Assembly: GCA_001599595.1 (NCBI GenBank) | Contig: BCHH01000012.1 | Span: 1,222,926 to 1,273,234 of the forward strand | DNA: 50,309 nt | Source: Beverwykella pulmonaria | Taxonomy: Eukaryota > Ascomycota > Dothideomycetes > Pleosporales > Melanommataceae | Direction of reading: 5' to 3' | Shown here: in pieces, positions 1 to 10,700 of the stretch | Layout: each line of letters starts with the position of its first letter | Numbering within the stretch: position 1 is the stretch's first letter | Notes under the pieces: model-generated | What the model was told of the DNA's origin: nothing | What the model saw: the letters and a program-made list of their open reading frames with translations, nothing else | The model's database searches: none | Translations under genes and position numbers: made by a program

Positions 1-316
1 ACCGAAAACTGCCTAGGAGCTTACTCGTACATATAAACTTATGGCCTTATAAAATAGGTATCAATTGGATCAATTATCCAATCAATCTTTGAGGCAGTGA
101 CTGAATTGATTGCAAAAATCCATACAAACAGATTGAATTGATTGAATTGTTACATAATCAATTGATCAATCAATTACTTGGATTCGGATTGATTGTTGCC
201 ATCTCTGTTCTCTAGTAGCCCCACTGCATATTGAACCTTGTGCTACTCATAGCTGAGCCGCTTCCACGCGTGACCCGCTCTACCGCGACTCGAGTGAGTA
301 TCCAGCAGCACTGAAA
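1..316. repeat. AT-rich left-edge sequence with repeated AATTGATT motifs
   Basis: No gene is visible. Between about 60 and 200 the sequence is built from overlapping AATTGATT / AATCAATT words and the palindrome CAATTG, so both strands read alike. It may be the edge of a repeat or simply degenerate AT-rich intergenic DNA. The window boundary prevents seeing how far it extends. Confidence 0.4.
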
Positions 317-1090
317 CTACGCCTCGAATGGTGTCGCAACAGTCTCACGCTTCATGAGCCCGTTGGGGTTCCAGGGAATGGTGACCAACTTCCATACAGT
401 GTCGCAGTTGGACGAGTCCGCAGGGCTAATCTGAAGCTCCTCCTTATCGTAGATGCGGATGTCAACAATGTCGTCTCGGTCGCCACGGGTAAGCGTGCAC
501 TGCTTGAATCCGACCAGATTCTTGTTCCCAGCCTCTTTCGGTTTCGCCATGATTACCCCGGCAGCGGCCTTTGCGAATTGGAAAAAGATATCACTCGGTT
601 TAATTGTGCCAGCTGCCATCTTGAGGATTGTTGCCCACTGCATTCCCGCCTTGGCAATTGGGTCGCTGAGCACCTTGTTAACTTGGAAAAGGAGTTCACC
701 TCCCAGCCCGGTCATGAACTCGTCGACTAAGCCCTGAGCGTTGGCTGGCTTAGTCGTTCGGAACTTTATCTTTCCTATGCTCGCACCGTCGGTCATCGGC
801 TCGCCGAGTACGGTCCACCCGACCTGCCACCAGTCCGCTCCCATGTGTCCAGTCAGGTATTCAACTTCCATCGAGGCTTCGGTGGTTGCACCTGGAGCAA
901 CATTGGTCCACGTGTGCTCTTCTGTGTTGCGCTGCCCGAAAATGGTGCCGTAGGCGTGGTTCACCTTGACGGCAGAAAGGTGCATGGACGACTTGTTTTC
1001 GATGCGGACTTTGGTGTGTCGCACGGTGGAGCCCAGGGCGAGTGGGAGAAGGCAGCAGAGGTATGCGAGGGCGCAAGTGAGCTTCGCCAT
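317..1090 (-). CDS. Secreted PUD-like ('up-regulated in daf-2' domain) protein
   Basis: Single-exon gene of 257 residues. The frame stays open 21 codons further upstream, but only to a TTG. The ATG at 1090 is chosen because it starts a textbook signal peptide (MAKLTCALAYLCCLLPLALGS). The mature protein begins with a beta-rich stretch containing VRIENKSS, a WTNVAPGATTE segment and a DWWQVGW motif, and ends with a GFKQCTLTRGDRDD-like strand. This order resembles secreted fungal proteins that carry the PUD1/2 domain. The family has no settled biochemical role, so only secretion and fold family are inferred. No catalytic motif is visible. A TATA-like site lies about 190 bp upstream. Next to a decayed gene and a cellulase, it sits in an accessory-looking region. 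Confidence 0.68.
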   Translation of the reverse strand: MAKLTCALAYLCCLLPLALGSTVRHTKVRIENKSSMHLSAVKVNHAYGTIFGQRNTEEHTWTNVAPGATTEASMEVEYLTGHMGADWWQVGWTVLGEPMTDGASIGKIKFRTTKPANAQGLVDEFMTGLGGELLFQVNKVLSDPIAKAGMQWATILKMAAGTIKPSDIFFQFAKAAAGVIMAKPKEAGNKNLVGFKQCTLTRGDRDDIVDIRIYDKEELQISPADSSNCDTVWKLVTIPWNPNGLMKRETVATPFEA

Positions 1091-1278
1091 TTTAATTGTG
1101 AAAGGCAACAAGCTTGTCGGTTCGTGAAAGTCGAGTGAAGAGTCGGGTATCAAGTTAAGTTTCTTGCTGTGAGTTTTGCGTTCGTTGGTGATGCAGCAGC
1201 AAGAGGCAGAGTCAAGCTGAAGATTGAGAGGCTGGTATGTGAGGAGTGAGTATCTTTACTTCCAGAAGCACCAGACTC

Positions 1279-1286
1279 TTATATAT
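1279..1286 (-). promoter_or_regulatory. TATA-like box upstream of the PUD-like gene
   Basis: The minus strand reads AATATATAAG here, about 190 bp before the ATG at 1090. That spacing would imply a leader of roughly 150 nt. It is the only good TATA match between the gene and the following repeat-like block. Confidence 0.35.
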
Positions 1287-1378
1287 TCACTTAGTAGCAG
1301 TGCAATCCGTGTGTCCATCAACGAGTAGGTTCAGCAGACCCGTCAAGCCAAGCCAGGCAGACCCACAAGCTCGTAAAT

Positions 1379-1732
1379 TTAAAGTAAGCTGATGTGAAAT
1401 CGTCCTACAGCTCGTCCACGGTATGAGAAGCAGCCCTGCTTCTGAGGCTTCCTTGCGCGACGGCGCATGTGCGCCACGGCAAAGCCGGCTCTACTCGCGA
1501 CGTCCGTTGGTAATTCTGCAGTTGCGCAGACGTACAGGTGCGCTGCGCGGGCGCATGAGGCGGTGAAGTGTCTTGGTAACCCCACATGCCAACACAAGCT
1601 GAAGCAGCCCTGCTCTCGAGCCTCTCCCGCCCTGCGGTGGCGCACTTGCGGCTGAAGCCCGTCTGCAACGTCCTCTATTTTTAACGCTGTGGTCGTATGT
1701 AATTTTGTTTGTAAGGCTGTGCTCTCGCGCAT
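1379..1732 (-). other. Open frame with an internal duplicated motif, doubtful gene
   Basis: A 117-codon frame starts at a true ATG (1732). The protein contains the word QGCFS twice, each preceded by a basic HxRRxA-like stretch. The repeats are encoded by an exact 14-bp direct repeat at 1427-1440 and 1601-1614, 174 bp (58 codons) apart, so the duplication is in register with the frame. There is no recognisable domain, and composition is Ala/Arg/Cys-rich because the DNA is locally GC-rich. It may be a short unrecognised gene or only a duplicated GC-rich non-coding segment; the second is more likely. Confidence 0.15.
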
Positions 1733-1831
1733 TTGTTATGTCGAGAAATCGGTGTTTCTCTTGGCAACATCGCTTAATTCCTCCTTCCCCCTTATTTCCC
1801 TGCCAAAACCCAAAATCTTGTGAATTTCCGC

Positions 1832-3085
1832 ATGATCGCATTGGAATCGTCAACCACAACGTCTTCAGGATTGTTGTAAGTTGAGGCTATAGTCATCTAT
1901 ATAAATGGCGCGTACTAACGATTTTTTGGTGTTTGCAGGAGCACTATTTTTGAGCAATATGGTCTGGGTACAGCTAGTAGAGGACCCGCCAGCGGCAGCA
2001 ACGCGATTAAAGACTGCTACTAAAGCAGCGCCCAAGAGAGCTTGCAGGGGCAAAAGGACTGGACTAGCGCGTTGTAAGTGGGTATGATGGGTTTGGCGGT
2101 TAGTTTCTTACTAGTCGCTAGCAGTCCCTAGCACCAAGGCTGCCGCTCCTAAAGCTAAGCCTGCACGGAAGCCTGCGCCTCAACCTCCTGAGCTAGAGCC
2201 GCTGCCTTCTATCACTAAGATTGAGGCTAATATTGCCTATCTTGTCCTGTCGTCGCCGCCGCTGTTGCCCACTGCCTAGCCCCAGCCTAACCGCGCGCCT
2301 GAACCTGAGGCTGAACCCAAACTAGAACATCCAAGTTTTAATATGGAGATGCAGTACATGCTTCGCGTCAATAGGATTAAGGTTGTAGACAACACCAAGG
2401 ATCTCTATAGCAAATTCTTTATGCTATTATTTGTGGAGGACCACATTATGGCGATAATTAACAAGCCAGCGTCAACAATTGAAGGCAAACCCTATTGCTG
2501 GGTTAGTTGTACTCTCAACTTCAGGATTGACGCCAAAGGTGCTACCTAGCAGCCTTAAACAATTGACAATTTTAGTGACGCTGTGGGGAGCGCAGTGCTT
2601 AATTAGATGGGTTGCCAGTTTAAGTAATATTGTCACGAAGACGCAGCATCACAAGGGAACGCGAGATGAACAAACATCTGATTCTCTAGATTGACGGGCT
2701 ACGTACAACTATTGTGGTTGTCAAAGAGGAAAGCTGGAGAACAAAGAAACGATGGGGTGGTATATTCGCGCAAAGTAGCACTTTGCTACGGCGAAGTATG
2801 TCCTTACGTTATAAAGTAGGTATTGCTGTACGTTAGACTACATCTTGAAGTTGCATAATAGCTATGTCAAAAGTTAATTGTAGTTTTAATAAGGTGCTAG
2901 CTAACTGTAAGGAGACTGTAGGCAGGAGATCGAAATGTGGGTATACAGTGTATTCAAGAGTCGCTGCAACACTGCCGCATGTTGCAGATGCCCTATATTG
3001 CTGGATTGACAGTGTCCTGTTTAATGTGTTGAGGAAGGAGCTTGGGGACTAGCTTGTAGCGGCGTGGGACAAGCTGAGGGTGTGA
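1832..3085 (+). pseudogene. Decayed gene with RIP-like stop codons
   Basis: A coding-like chain is broken by stops and at least one frameshift. One frame carries a Lys/Ala/Pro-rich linker at about 2133-2340, then a domain-like stretch starting MEMQYMLRVNRIKVVDN at 2343. Its stops are TAG 2277, TAG 2547, TAA 2556, TAG 2604 and TAA 2625. The chain then shifts frame near 2640-2670 and continues, with stops at 2687 (TAG), 2834 (TAG), 2846 (TGA), 3050 (TAG) and 3083 (TGA). Eight of these ten are TAG or TAA, which one C-to-T change makes from the glutamine codons CAG and CAA. Two intron-like segments are visible: 1876-1938, with a perfect TACTAAC branch site, and one from donor 2074 ending near 2121 or 2131. 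The 5' reading frame is not settled. I do not recognise the product; a multicopy or transposon-linked gene is one possibility. Confidence 0.5.
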
Positions 3086-3793
3086 CAAGAAAAGGCTAAA
3101 CAGTAGCTTTGTAATTGTAAGGAGGGAGGAGTAAATAGGTATATGAGCGGTAGGCCTGTTTGAATGCTCAAGATTAATTAGGGGTGGTGGAGAATAAGGA
3201 CGAAGCAAGTTGGAGATGTGGTTGGAGGAGGAGGGAAAGCGAAGAGAGAAATAGAGGGAGGGGAGACCATGGTGCAGCAGCCTTAGTTATACGTTGACTA
3301 GGAGGGTGCTCAAGGAGGCCAAAAAGGGCCCACCCAAGAGTAGCGCGGTGCACCTGTTGACGGTAGACGGAGACGGCGGTCCAGGGAAACATGATTATTC
3401 TTGGACATGGCGCTCGGCGTCGCAGGCATCCTGGCACCAGCGCGGACGGGAACTTGGACGCCATGTTAGAGGAGGGGAGCGAGGGTGCCGGCAGGTTGGG
3501 AGCTCGTGGGTGCGGATTGAGGTCGGCCTGCGCTGTTGCAGCTCACCCGCGTTCGCTCGCGGTCACGGTCAGGAATATGAGGCAGATTTTGAACGATGAC
3601 ATAAGTAGGTTTACAATACGGACGTGCAGGTTTTGAAGGGTCGGGCGCGGACTTTCCTCTAATTCAAGTACACCGATTGAAATATGTACACTTGATACCC
3701 AACTATCTACAGGACGTTCACTCAATTTATCGAAAAGTAAGTACAGAAGAGTGTATTTAGATTTTCGACTAACCAGAGAGTCATCCGTCTGAT
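3086..3793. other. Gap between the decayed gene and the GH7 gene
   Basis: Short open frames exist on both strands, for example 3391-3636, but none has a recognisable motif and they overlap each other antisense. The part from 3200 to 3560 is purine-rich and then GC-rich, unlike the AT-rich DNA on either side. It may be a further remnant of the decayed gene. The final bases before 3794 would be the 3' region of the GH7 gene. Confidence 0.3.
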
Positions 3794-5405
3794 TTAGGTG
3801 CCTGCCGGCTGAGCAAAAGTAGAGCCAATCGGACCAAACTTGATGTTCGAGAACTTGACTTGGGCGTTTGGAGAAGCCGACTCAACATCAGCCGGGACAC
3901 CAGAAGAGATATCACAGCTACCACGCGCCACACCAGGCTTCTCAGGATCAGCATCAGTGGGGTAATTGCTGTCCAGCCAAAGCATGTTGGCATAGTGGTC
4001 ATCCCAGAGCGACATAACGAGCACCATGCCGAGATCCATACCCTTGCCCATGGACGCCATACCGCCGAATTTGTTGAATGGATAGATATCTTCTTGGAAA
4101 ACCTGCTGTTCTGTGTCACACCACTTCTGGGTGAGAGAGTTACCGCTCATCCCTAGGATCGTCGGCTCAGGGTTGGTGATAACCTTTCCGTCTTGAACGT
4201 AGAAGCGCTTGATCTCCTGGAGATTTGTGCCTGAGCCAAGGAACTGGGTAACAACTGTCATCTTCTTACTATAATCGCATATTAGTAAAACTCTAGCAAA
4301 GTAAAAGAGTCCATACAAACCTAGTATCAACTGTCATGCCCTTTCCATAGTAGTCTTTGACACCAACGCGGTAGGGATTGAAGTCGCAACCGTTGGCATC
4401 ACAGGAACCGGCGTAGCGATCGAGCGAGTATGTTCCACCGCAGTTGGTGTCCTCGCAGACAAAGTAGCCTTCTGGCTGGCAGGAGTGTGGAGTCAGAGCC
4501 GTCGAGATGGAGTTGGCTTCCCAGATATCCATTTCGGCGCAGCAGGCACCTTTCTTGCCCACTCCGGCATTAGGGTCATTGGACGAGGGTTGCCATCCTT
4601 CGACGTTGGCCTATCATAGATCAGCGGCGAGAGACGCTAGAAGACAGGGGAGAGGAAGGTATGTACCTCGCCGTTGATGTACTTCAGGTCGCGAGCACAT
4701 TGGGCATCACAGTAGCCTCGATATTAAAGTCAGAATGCATCGAACCCCTCAAGGTTGATAAAGTGGCTACCTGTTCCATACTTTGCCCCCGGCGTTCCAT
4801 GTCCCTTCTGAGGCATGGACACAAAATACAAAGCCCCATTGAGACCACACGGCAGTTGAGAGAGATCAACGTCGAAGGTAAACTCATTCCCCACGAGTTT
4901 GAACATCTCGTAGTTGTTTGTGTCCTTCATGAGGTACAAGCGACTGCCAATATTTGTAGCGTACTGCCCCTTGGTGATGAATTTCAGTGTTAGGGAGTCG
5001 CCTCCAGCCGTAATCCCGTAGGTTCCGGTGTAGTCTGCGCCCTCGATGGCACAGTTCTGAAGACACTTCTTGTTGTCGGGACAAGCTGTGGCGTTCCATT
5101 TATTGCCTAAAGGGTGTTGAACGCGTCAGTGGGTACTCAAATATGAGAAGCAAGATATCCTTGCTAGTGGCAGACGAACCGTCATAGCAGTTTGCATACC
5201 CATCTTTCACATGGAGCCATCGCCAGTTGGCATCGATGACAACCTCGCCGTTCACGTTAGTACAGCTGTTTCCGCCCTTGCCTGAGCAACGCTTCCAGGA
5301 CATCTTCGGATGGGTTTCGGTCTGCTCTTTTCCAATCAACTGAGCTGTGGCAGTGGATGCTGATAGGAAGGCCGTAATGGCCTTGAAAAGGGAGGAAGAA
5401 ATCAT
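3794..5405 (-). CDS. GH7 cellobiohydrolase (reducing-end exoglucanase), no CBM
   Basis: Secreted glycoside hydrolase family 7 enzyme releasing cellobiose from cellulose chain ends. Five exons are inferred: 5180-5405, 4771-5106, 4667-4716, 4321-4610 and 3794-4268. Introns are 73, 54, 56 and 52 nt, giving 458 residues. The open frame begins nine bases upstream at a TTG; the first ATG is at 5405 and starts a signal peptide ending near ATAQ. Visible family motifs are [20 protein letters not shown], the loop [20 protein letters not shown] and the catalytic signature [10 protein letters not shown], placing Glu230, Asp232 and Glu235 as the nucleophile / assisting Asp / acid-base set. The C-terminal block has [20 protein letters not shown]. 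The long loops fit a cellobiohydrolase rather than an endoglucanase. The protein ends at [13 protein letters not shown] with no Ser/Thr linker and no CBM1. The gene looks intact. It lies between a decayed gene and a long gene-free stretch. Confidence 0.93.
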
Positions 5406-5484
5406 TATGGCCAAATTCTCCTTTTGGTAACGAAGATGAAGAGCGAAATAGTACGGAGGCTAATTAGAAGTTCTGCTCGTCCTT

Positions 5485-5492
5485 CTTATATG
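5485..5492 (-). promoter_or_regulatory. TATA-like box of the GH7 gene
   Basis: The minus strand reads CATATAAG about 80 bp before the GH7 start codon, a normal distance for a fungal TATA box with a short leader. I did not find a convincing CreA (SYGGRG) pair close to it. Confidence 0.5.
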
Positions 5493-7755
5493 CCTTGCTC
5501 ATTCTAAGTTACGTCGACTTCCAACGGAGCAGAAATTCCAACGTAAATTGGAGTATATATTCAAGACTCCTCCAAGACCCATTCTGATATGAAATGTGGT
5601 CATCGGATCATCCTTTAACAACCCGTTGGAGTTGCGCTCCGTCGCATAACGAATGGAGGCTCACACGCCCAGTGGCTGAACCCACCATCACCTATTCTCA
5701 CAGTATCTCTTATCTTCCAGATCAGCTTGGCTTATTGAAATCGCAGAAGTGGCCGAGATACTGCCAAGATGAAGATTCTCCAGTATATCACGCTAAGACG
5801 ATGTCTATGGACGCGAAGTGCGGGGTTAGTATACCAGTTGCGGAGGATATGTAAGGTGGGGGTAAGAAGGAAAAGTCGGTTGCTTTGAAATTAGTGCTGG
5901 GCGTCTTGACTTCTTTATATGTTCTTGTCCCAGGGGCTTGGAGTCTTGGTGGTGAGGTGGTAGGGTAGAGGCCGAGCGTGGCTATGCACTCCGCCTCATA
6001 TATTGTACATAAGTTGTATATTAGCCCAGATTATTGTAGCTGCATATTGTAAGATCCAACAGGACTTTGATTAACCAGGGTGTCATGAAAGGTGCTTGGA
6101 ATATGCACTGAGATATTTTCCAATTAGAAGCCGTTCCCATGCGTGACAAGTGCTTAGACTCGGGTTCATGTTGTTTTGCAATTTCCCGAGATATTGCGCC
6201 CAGGAGGCAGATTTGTGAGCACTCTCGCCTTGTCCGAGTAAATTCAAGCTCGCTATGAAGTGCTCTAAATATCTACAACTGTGTTGATTGGAAACTGTGA
6301 TGTGATTACATGTCATTGAATCATAGCCTTAACTTGGACGCGATGCTTCCGATGAGGGTTACGCCGAAGGTTATCACGTGTCCCACTTATTCCATTACTG
6401 CCTATTCTAGCTAGCTTCTCTGGTATGGGTATATATAGCCCTCGTGCGAGCTATCAGTCCGACAAACCTTACACACTCCTAATACACGCATTGATTTCTC
6501 AGGCGATCAGTTGCCTCCCCCATACGTGACAAAGGGTTTATTTCCTTCATCTGGTCAATCAGCTCACTCGATCCTGCCAGGAGCACGCGAACTTCAGTAC
6601 TCTGCTAGCACATTTACCTTGTGCAGATCTATAAGACCTTGATAGCGGGAAATATTAAATAGATGTGTATGAAATAGTTGTAGAGCTTATCTAGCGCACT
6701 CTAACAAGCTATCGATCATCAAATTCGGCATACGTTTCGTTGTGATATTAGCTAGAGTGCACTAGCACGCGCAAGACCTAACAAATATTCGCATCTCCTT
6801 CCACGGGCACTATCTTAACATAATTCCAACCAAACAACCAAATTAGTTGCTTGTTAGAATGCGCTTAAGAACCTCTATAGCTCTGTGATAAACTATGTTT
6901 AGCGTTTGTAAACTGTTATTGATCGTGTAGAATTGGACATTGGGATTTAGAAGACCCTCGATTGTTTATGTGCTAGTTTGCCTTTCTCGACAGTTACCTG
7001 CATTGCCGGGATTTGGTTATTATAGAATAGAGGCCTTCATATCCGAATGGTATGGAATGAGAGGCGACTATTGGTTGAAATGTATCCGATAGAGACGATG
7101 ACCCTATAAGGGTGGATCTCATCACATATACTTTCCATCCAAAACATTATAGAAATACAACTCTCCAATCAAAACCAACACTCCATTTCTCCACGCCCCG
7201 CACAACTTATGATGCTGTGCTCAGGTAAATGACAATATCGTCTCTAGGCTGTGCATTGACGAGGCAATAACTCGTGTTGTTTGTTCGGCATGCCTTTCGG
7301 TTTTAGGTGTCTTGGGCTAATCTACTTAGAGATACACTGTCTCCATCCTTGGAGGAGGCTCCTCTATAGTAAGGTCGGAGTGACTAAGGGCGAATGCTTC
7401 ACCATCCTCGATAACAGGCCCACGATGCTCTGGCCTCGTCCGGGGAGGTGAGAGCAGCAGCTAGACATGAAAATGAGTGTTTCGTCTTCGATCTCAGGAA
7501 TTGATGCCAAGTGAGTGAAAGGATGTGGCGAGTCGAAACGGAGCCATGCGCATATGTGCCGAAAGCGTAACTACGCTAATGACTAAGCCGCAGCTAATCG
7601 TCACAAGGATGTCGCAACGGAAAGAGCCGTAAGCTTCGCTCACTGTTCACCACGCCTCACAACGTTCACCATTCGGATACGCCCACCTCTACCTCGCTCG
7701 CCCCTAATATGTTGATACTATAGCCCCGGAGACTGCCGCTGCGAATGCGACCAAC
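5493..7755. other. Long gene-free stretch
   Basis: About 2.3 kb between the divergent GH7 gene and the telomere-type gene. Open frames, such as 5594-5854, are short, motif-free and have no splice logic. The stretch contains a promoter-like element at about 6390-6535 that recurs near 26.8 kb. The rest is AT-rich with scattered short AT words. The last few hundred bases before 7756 would be the promoter of the next gene, but I see no clear TATA box. Confidence 0.5.
6390..6535 (+). repeat. Promoter-like dispersed element, copy 1
   Basis: Contains ATGGGTATATATAG, then CCTCGTG, CTATCAGTCCGACA, ACACTCCT and CCCATACGTGACAA in that order. The same words recur in the same order and spacing at 26790-26940, with substitutions and a 4-nt length difference. 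The layout (TATA-like box, pyrimidine-rich leader, then a triplet where copy 2 has ATG) looks like a gene promoter with its start codon. Here the start triplet is GTG and no gene follows. Confidence 0.5.
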
Positions 7756-10700
7756 ATGGAGCTCACGCCCGTTGCCGAGCTCAGGCCAGAGCTACCTGCG
7801 CTCGAGTCGCGAAAGATCAAAGCTATTGTATCCCTAATATGGCCATACTCATCGTCGGCACGCCAGTTTGCCCTTCTACTCGCTGAGCCCGACTTTCGCT
7901 TACGCCTCAAGAGAGGTCAAACCCGGGTGCGCTTCACGAGGTCGTCCGCGAGAGCCATTGCTGCAACCGGTGTAGGAATTGGCGACACGGTTGTACTGGG
8001 ACTACAGGGCGCGCAATTTGTTGAAAAGGATGCAGAGATGCGGACACCTGGAAAGAGCATAGATTGGGAACTTTCATTCTCCCAGACGCTTGTTGTTCAG
8101 GTATGCTAGCACTGCAGCTCCAAGGCCGCGAAGGAGGCTAACATAACGGCAGATATTTCGAGAGGGGAACGAAATCGCGAATCTCAGCATGGTAGAGACT
8201 GCTCCCACGCCCGCCCAGTCACCTACACGCCGAGAGAATTTTGCGACACCAACTCGGACACCCTCGGAGAATTCAAGCCTCCCTCTCGGTGATGCCCCGC
8301 AATGGTCCTCCCCCGCATTCCTCAAACGCGCTCGCCTCTCGGACGGCCATTTCTTCGAAGCTGGCTATGATCCGCTAGTCAGGGATTTCGAGGATGAACA
8401 CGACAAGAAGCGGCGGAGGAAGTCATACAAGGATTGGAATGTCTGGACATACTCTGCAAGAACGCCCTCGCCCGAGAAGGACAATGCAGCATCCGATCGC
8501 CTCTCCAGCTCACCCATACGACCACCATCACTTCCCCGAACTCCGATATCTCCAGCCAAGGTCGAACGGTTATCTGTAGCAGGACTACCTCTCGACTCCA
8601 CCAAGGAGATAGACGTGACCAACGAAGAACTGCAGGCTGGATTGGGTAATAGTGTTGGTGTCAGAGAAGACGAGCTGAGCAAAGATGTTGAGCGCAAGTC
8701 AGTAAACAAAGACTTTATCCGCGACGATGATTATTATGAGCTATATGCTGGACCTAATGAACTTCCGCCATCCGAGACGCAATACACATATGGAGGAGAC
8801 ACGGAGCCAAACACGGAAGAAGAGGGAGATGGAGAGGAAGAGGAAGAGGAATATTCGGCTGAAGTTGAAGACACAATCGAGATTCAAAGCCTGACTGAGG
8901 CTGATACTGAGGTGTCTGACGAGGAGGGTCTTCCCCACGACAGGCCAGATAATTTCGAACCTATACCCGATGCAGACTCTTCTGAAACCGGCATTGAAAA
9001 CGATGATACTATTGTCAGTTCGATAGATGAGGACACTATCCTTCAGATCGAGGAAGACACGGAAGAAAACGAGGTTGGACAGGAATTGGAGCCCCTACAT
9101 CGAGCGCGTTCGAGGACCCAGGATGACCCAATTGATGTAGACGATGGCCCAGCTGTTGTCATGCCTCCACCTACCCTGCCATTCCTTCAGACCACTTTCC
9201 TTTCCCATGTCCCGGGGATGTTGACGCCGATTGGAAAGGAGCCTCAAAGTCCAACTCTGAGGCCGTTGGATTCTTCTACACTCCCAATGCCATCGCCGTT
9301 TCCTGGCGACCAAGATTGGCAGTTCACATCTTACCTCGATCGCCCCAGCGCGAGCCAACAACAAGCACAATGGGAGCGCCCATCAATGGAAGAGCAAGAA
9401 CCCTCGAGTGAAGCCAACTACATCGTTGAGTCGAGTTTCTATAGCTCTGTCAGCGCGGCAAATTCCCGGAAAGTTCATCCGAATCATGAGTCTGCCTTCA
9501 CAGATGTTCGGTTCACATTCGGGATAGATGGGTCTACTCTTTCGCATCCAAAGATGCCCTCCAAATCGCCGCCAACCCCACAAAACGCCGTGATAGGGGA
9601 GGCTGACACTAGTGTCGTTGAACACAGCACAGAAGCAGATATTGTTCAAAAGGAGGATGATCACCATGTTGCTCAACAAGAAAACCTCAACGAGGCCAAC
9701 ATTAAGCTACACGATCATGTTCGTGTTGACCAAGAAGAGGTCAAAGACAACATCGCTATTGAACAAGAGTTGGCCATAGCCCGGCAACAGACATCCGATA
9801 TGTTTGACGAATTCCCAACTCATGATCCATTGTCTGCCGTCCAAGCAACCGCCGGTTCTCACATAAGTCTGCCAGGTGCAGATCATGTGCATGAGCATCC
9901 TTCTCAGCCCATCACAAAGCATTCAACTGAGCTAGAGGTGGTTGTGCTGTCTTCTGGTTCAGAGTCAATTCATAGCAATGATGAAGGCGAGTCGGAAATC
10001 GATGAAGAAGAAGTGGACGCTCCTACAGTGGTCGGAGAGGACAGGAGTAATGGTGAACCAGATGAGGATTTTAACGAGAGGACTGATGAAGTTGATTTCC
10101 GCGATCCTTTTGTGATTGAACAAGGAGAGCAACAGCCTGAGCCTGAGCCTACAGCTACCCTTGATGATGAGCAACACGTGCACGAGGATGAAAACCCGAT
10201 ATCAGAAGATAAGCAAATAGCAACCGAAGATCAAAATGTTGTATCTTCCAACAGCGACCAGCCACCTACGGTATTGGTGGAGAGAGTTGATCTTGGGTCT
10301 GGCTCTGAAAACAGTGATGAAGACCAGGTTGCGGACGAGCCGTCGATGGTAGTGTTGGACAGTGATAATATTGATGAACACGTTCAGGCTGATCACGGTG
10401 CAAACCTGGAGCTAGTATCCAAAATGGAGACAGAAGTTGCCGCTGGAGGTTTAAGTGGATCATTCAGCGTCGATAAAACCTATTATGGATTCCAGCCTAT
10501 AAATTCTGCGAATAAAAAGCAGGAACATCCTACCAATACGGACACCGCTCAAGTGACGACAGATAACGAGTATTACAACGACCACCCCATAAACTTCGAT
10601 GACGACGAGCCTCTCCTCCCAACGGAGGACCATAATAATCTCCTATCCGATACGGATTCGACCCAAGGTACTGTACAGCAGCCTGAAGCCGAAGTACCAG

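Noticed and set aside
1832..3085. Reassigned TAG/TAA codons (glutamine) as an explanation for the in-frame stops
   Set aside because: All neighbouring intact genes use TAG, TAA or TGA as ordinary stops (for example COX6 ends in TAG, the elongase in TAA), and the region also has TGA stops and a frameshift. Decay explains it better.
3391..3636. Short gene upstream of the GH7 stop
   Set aside because: Overlapped by other frames on both strands, no motif and no splice logic.
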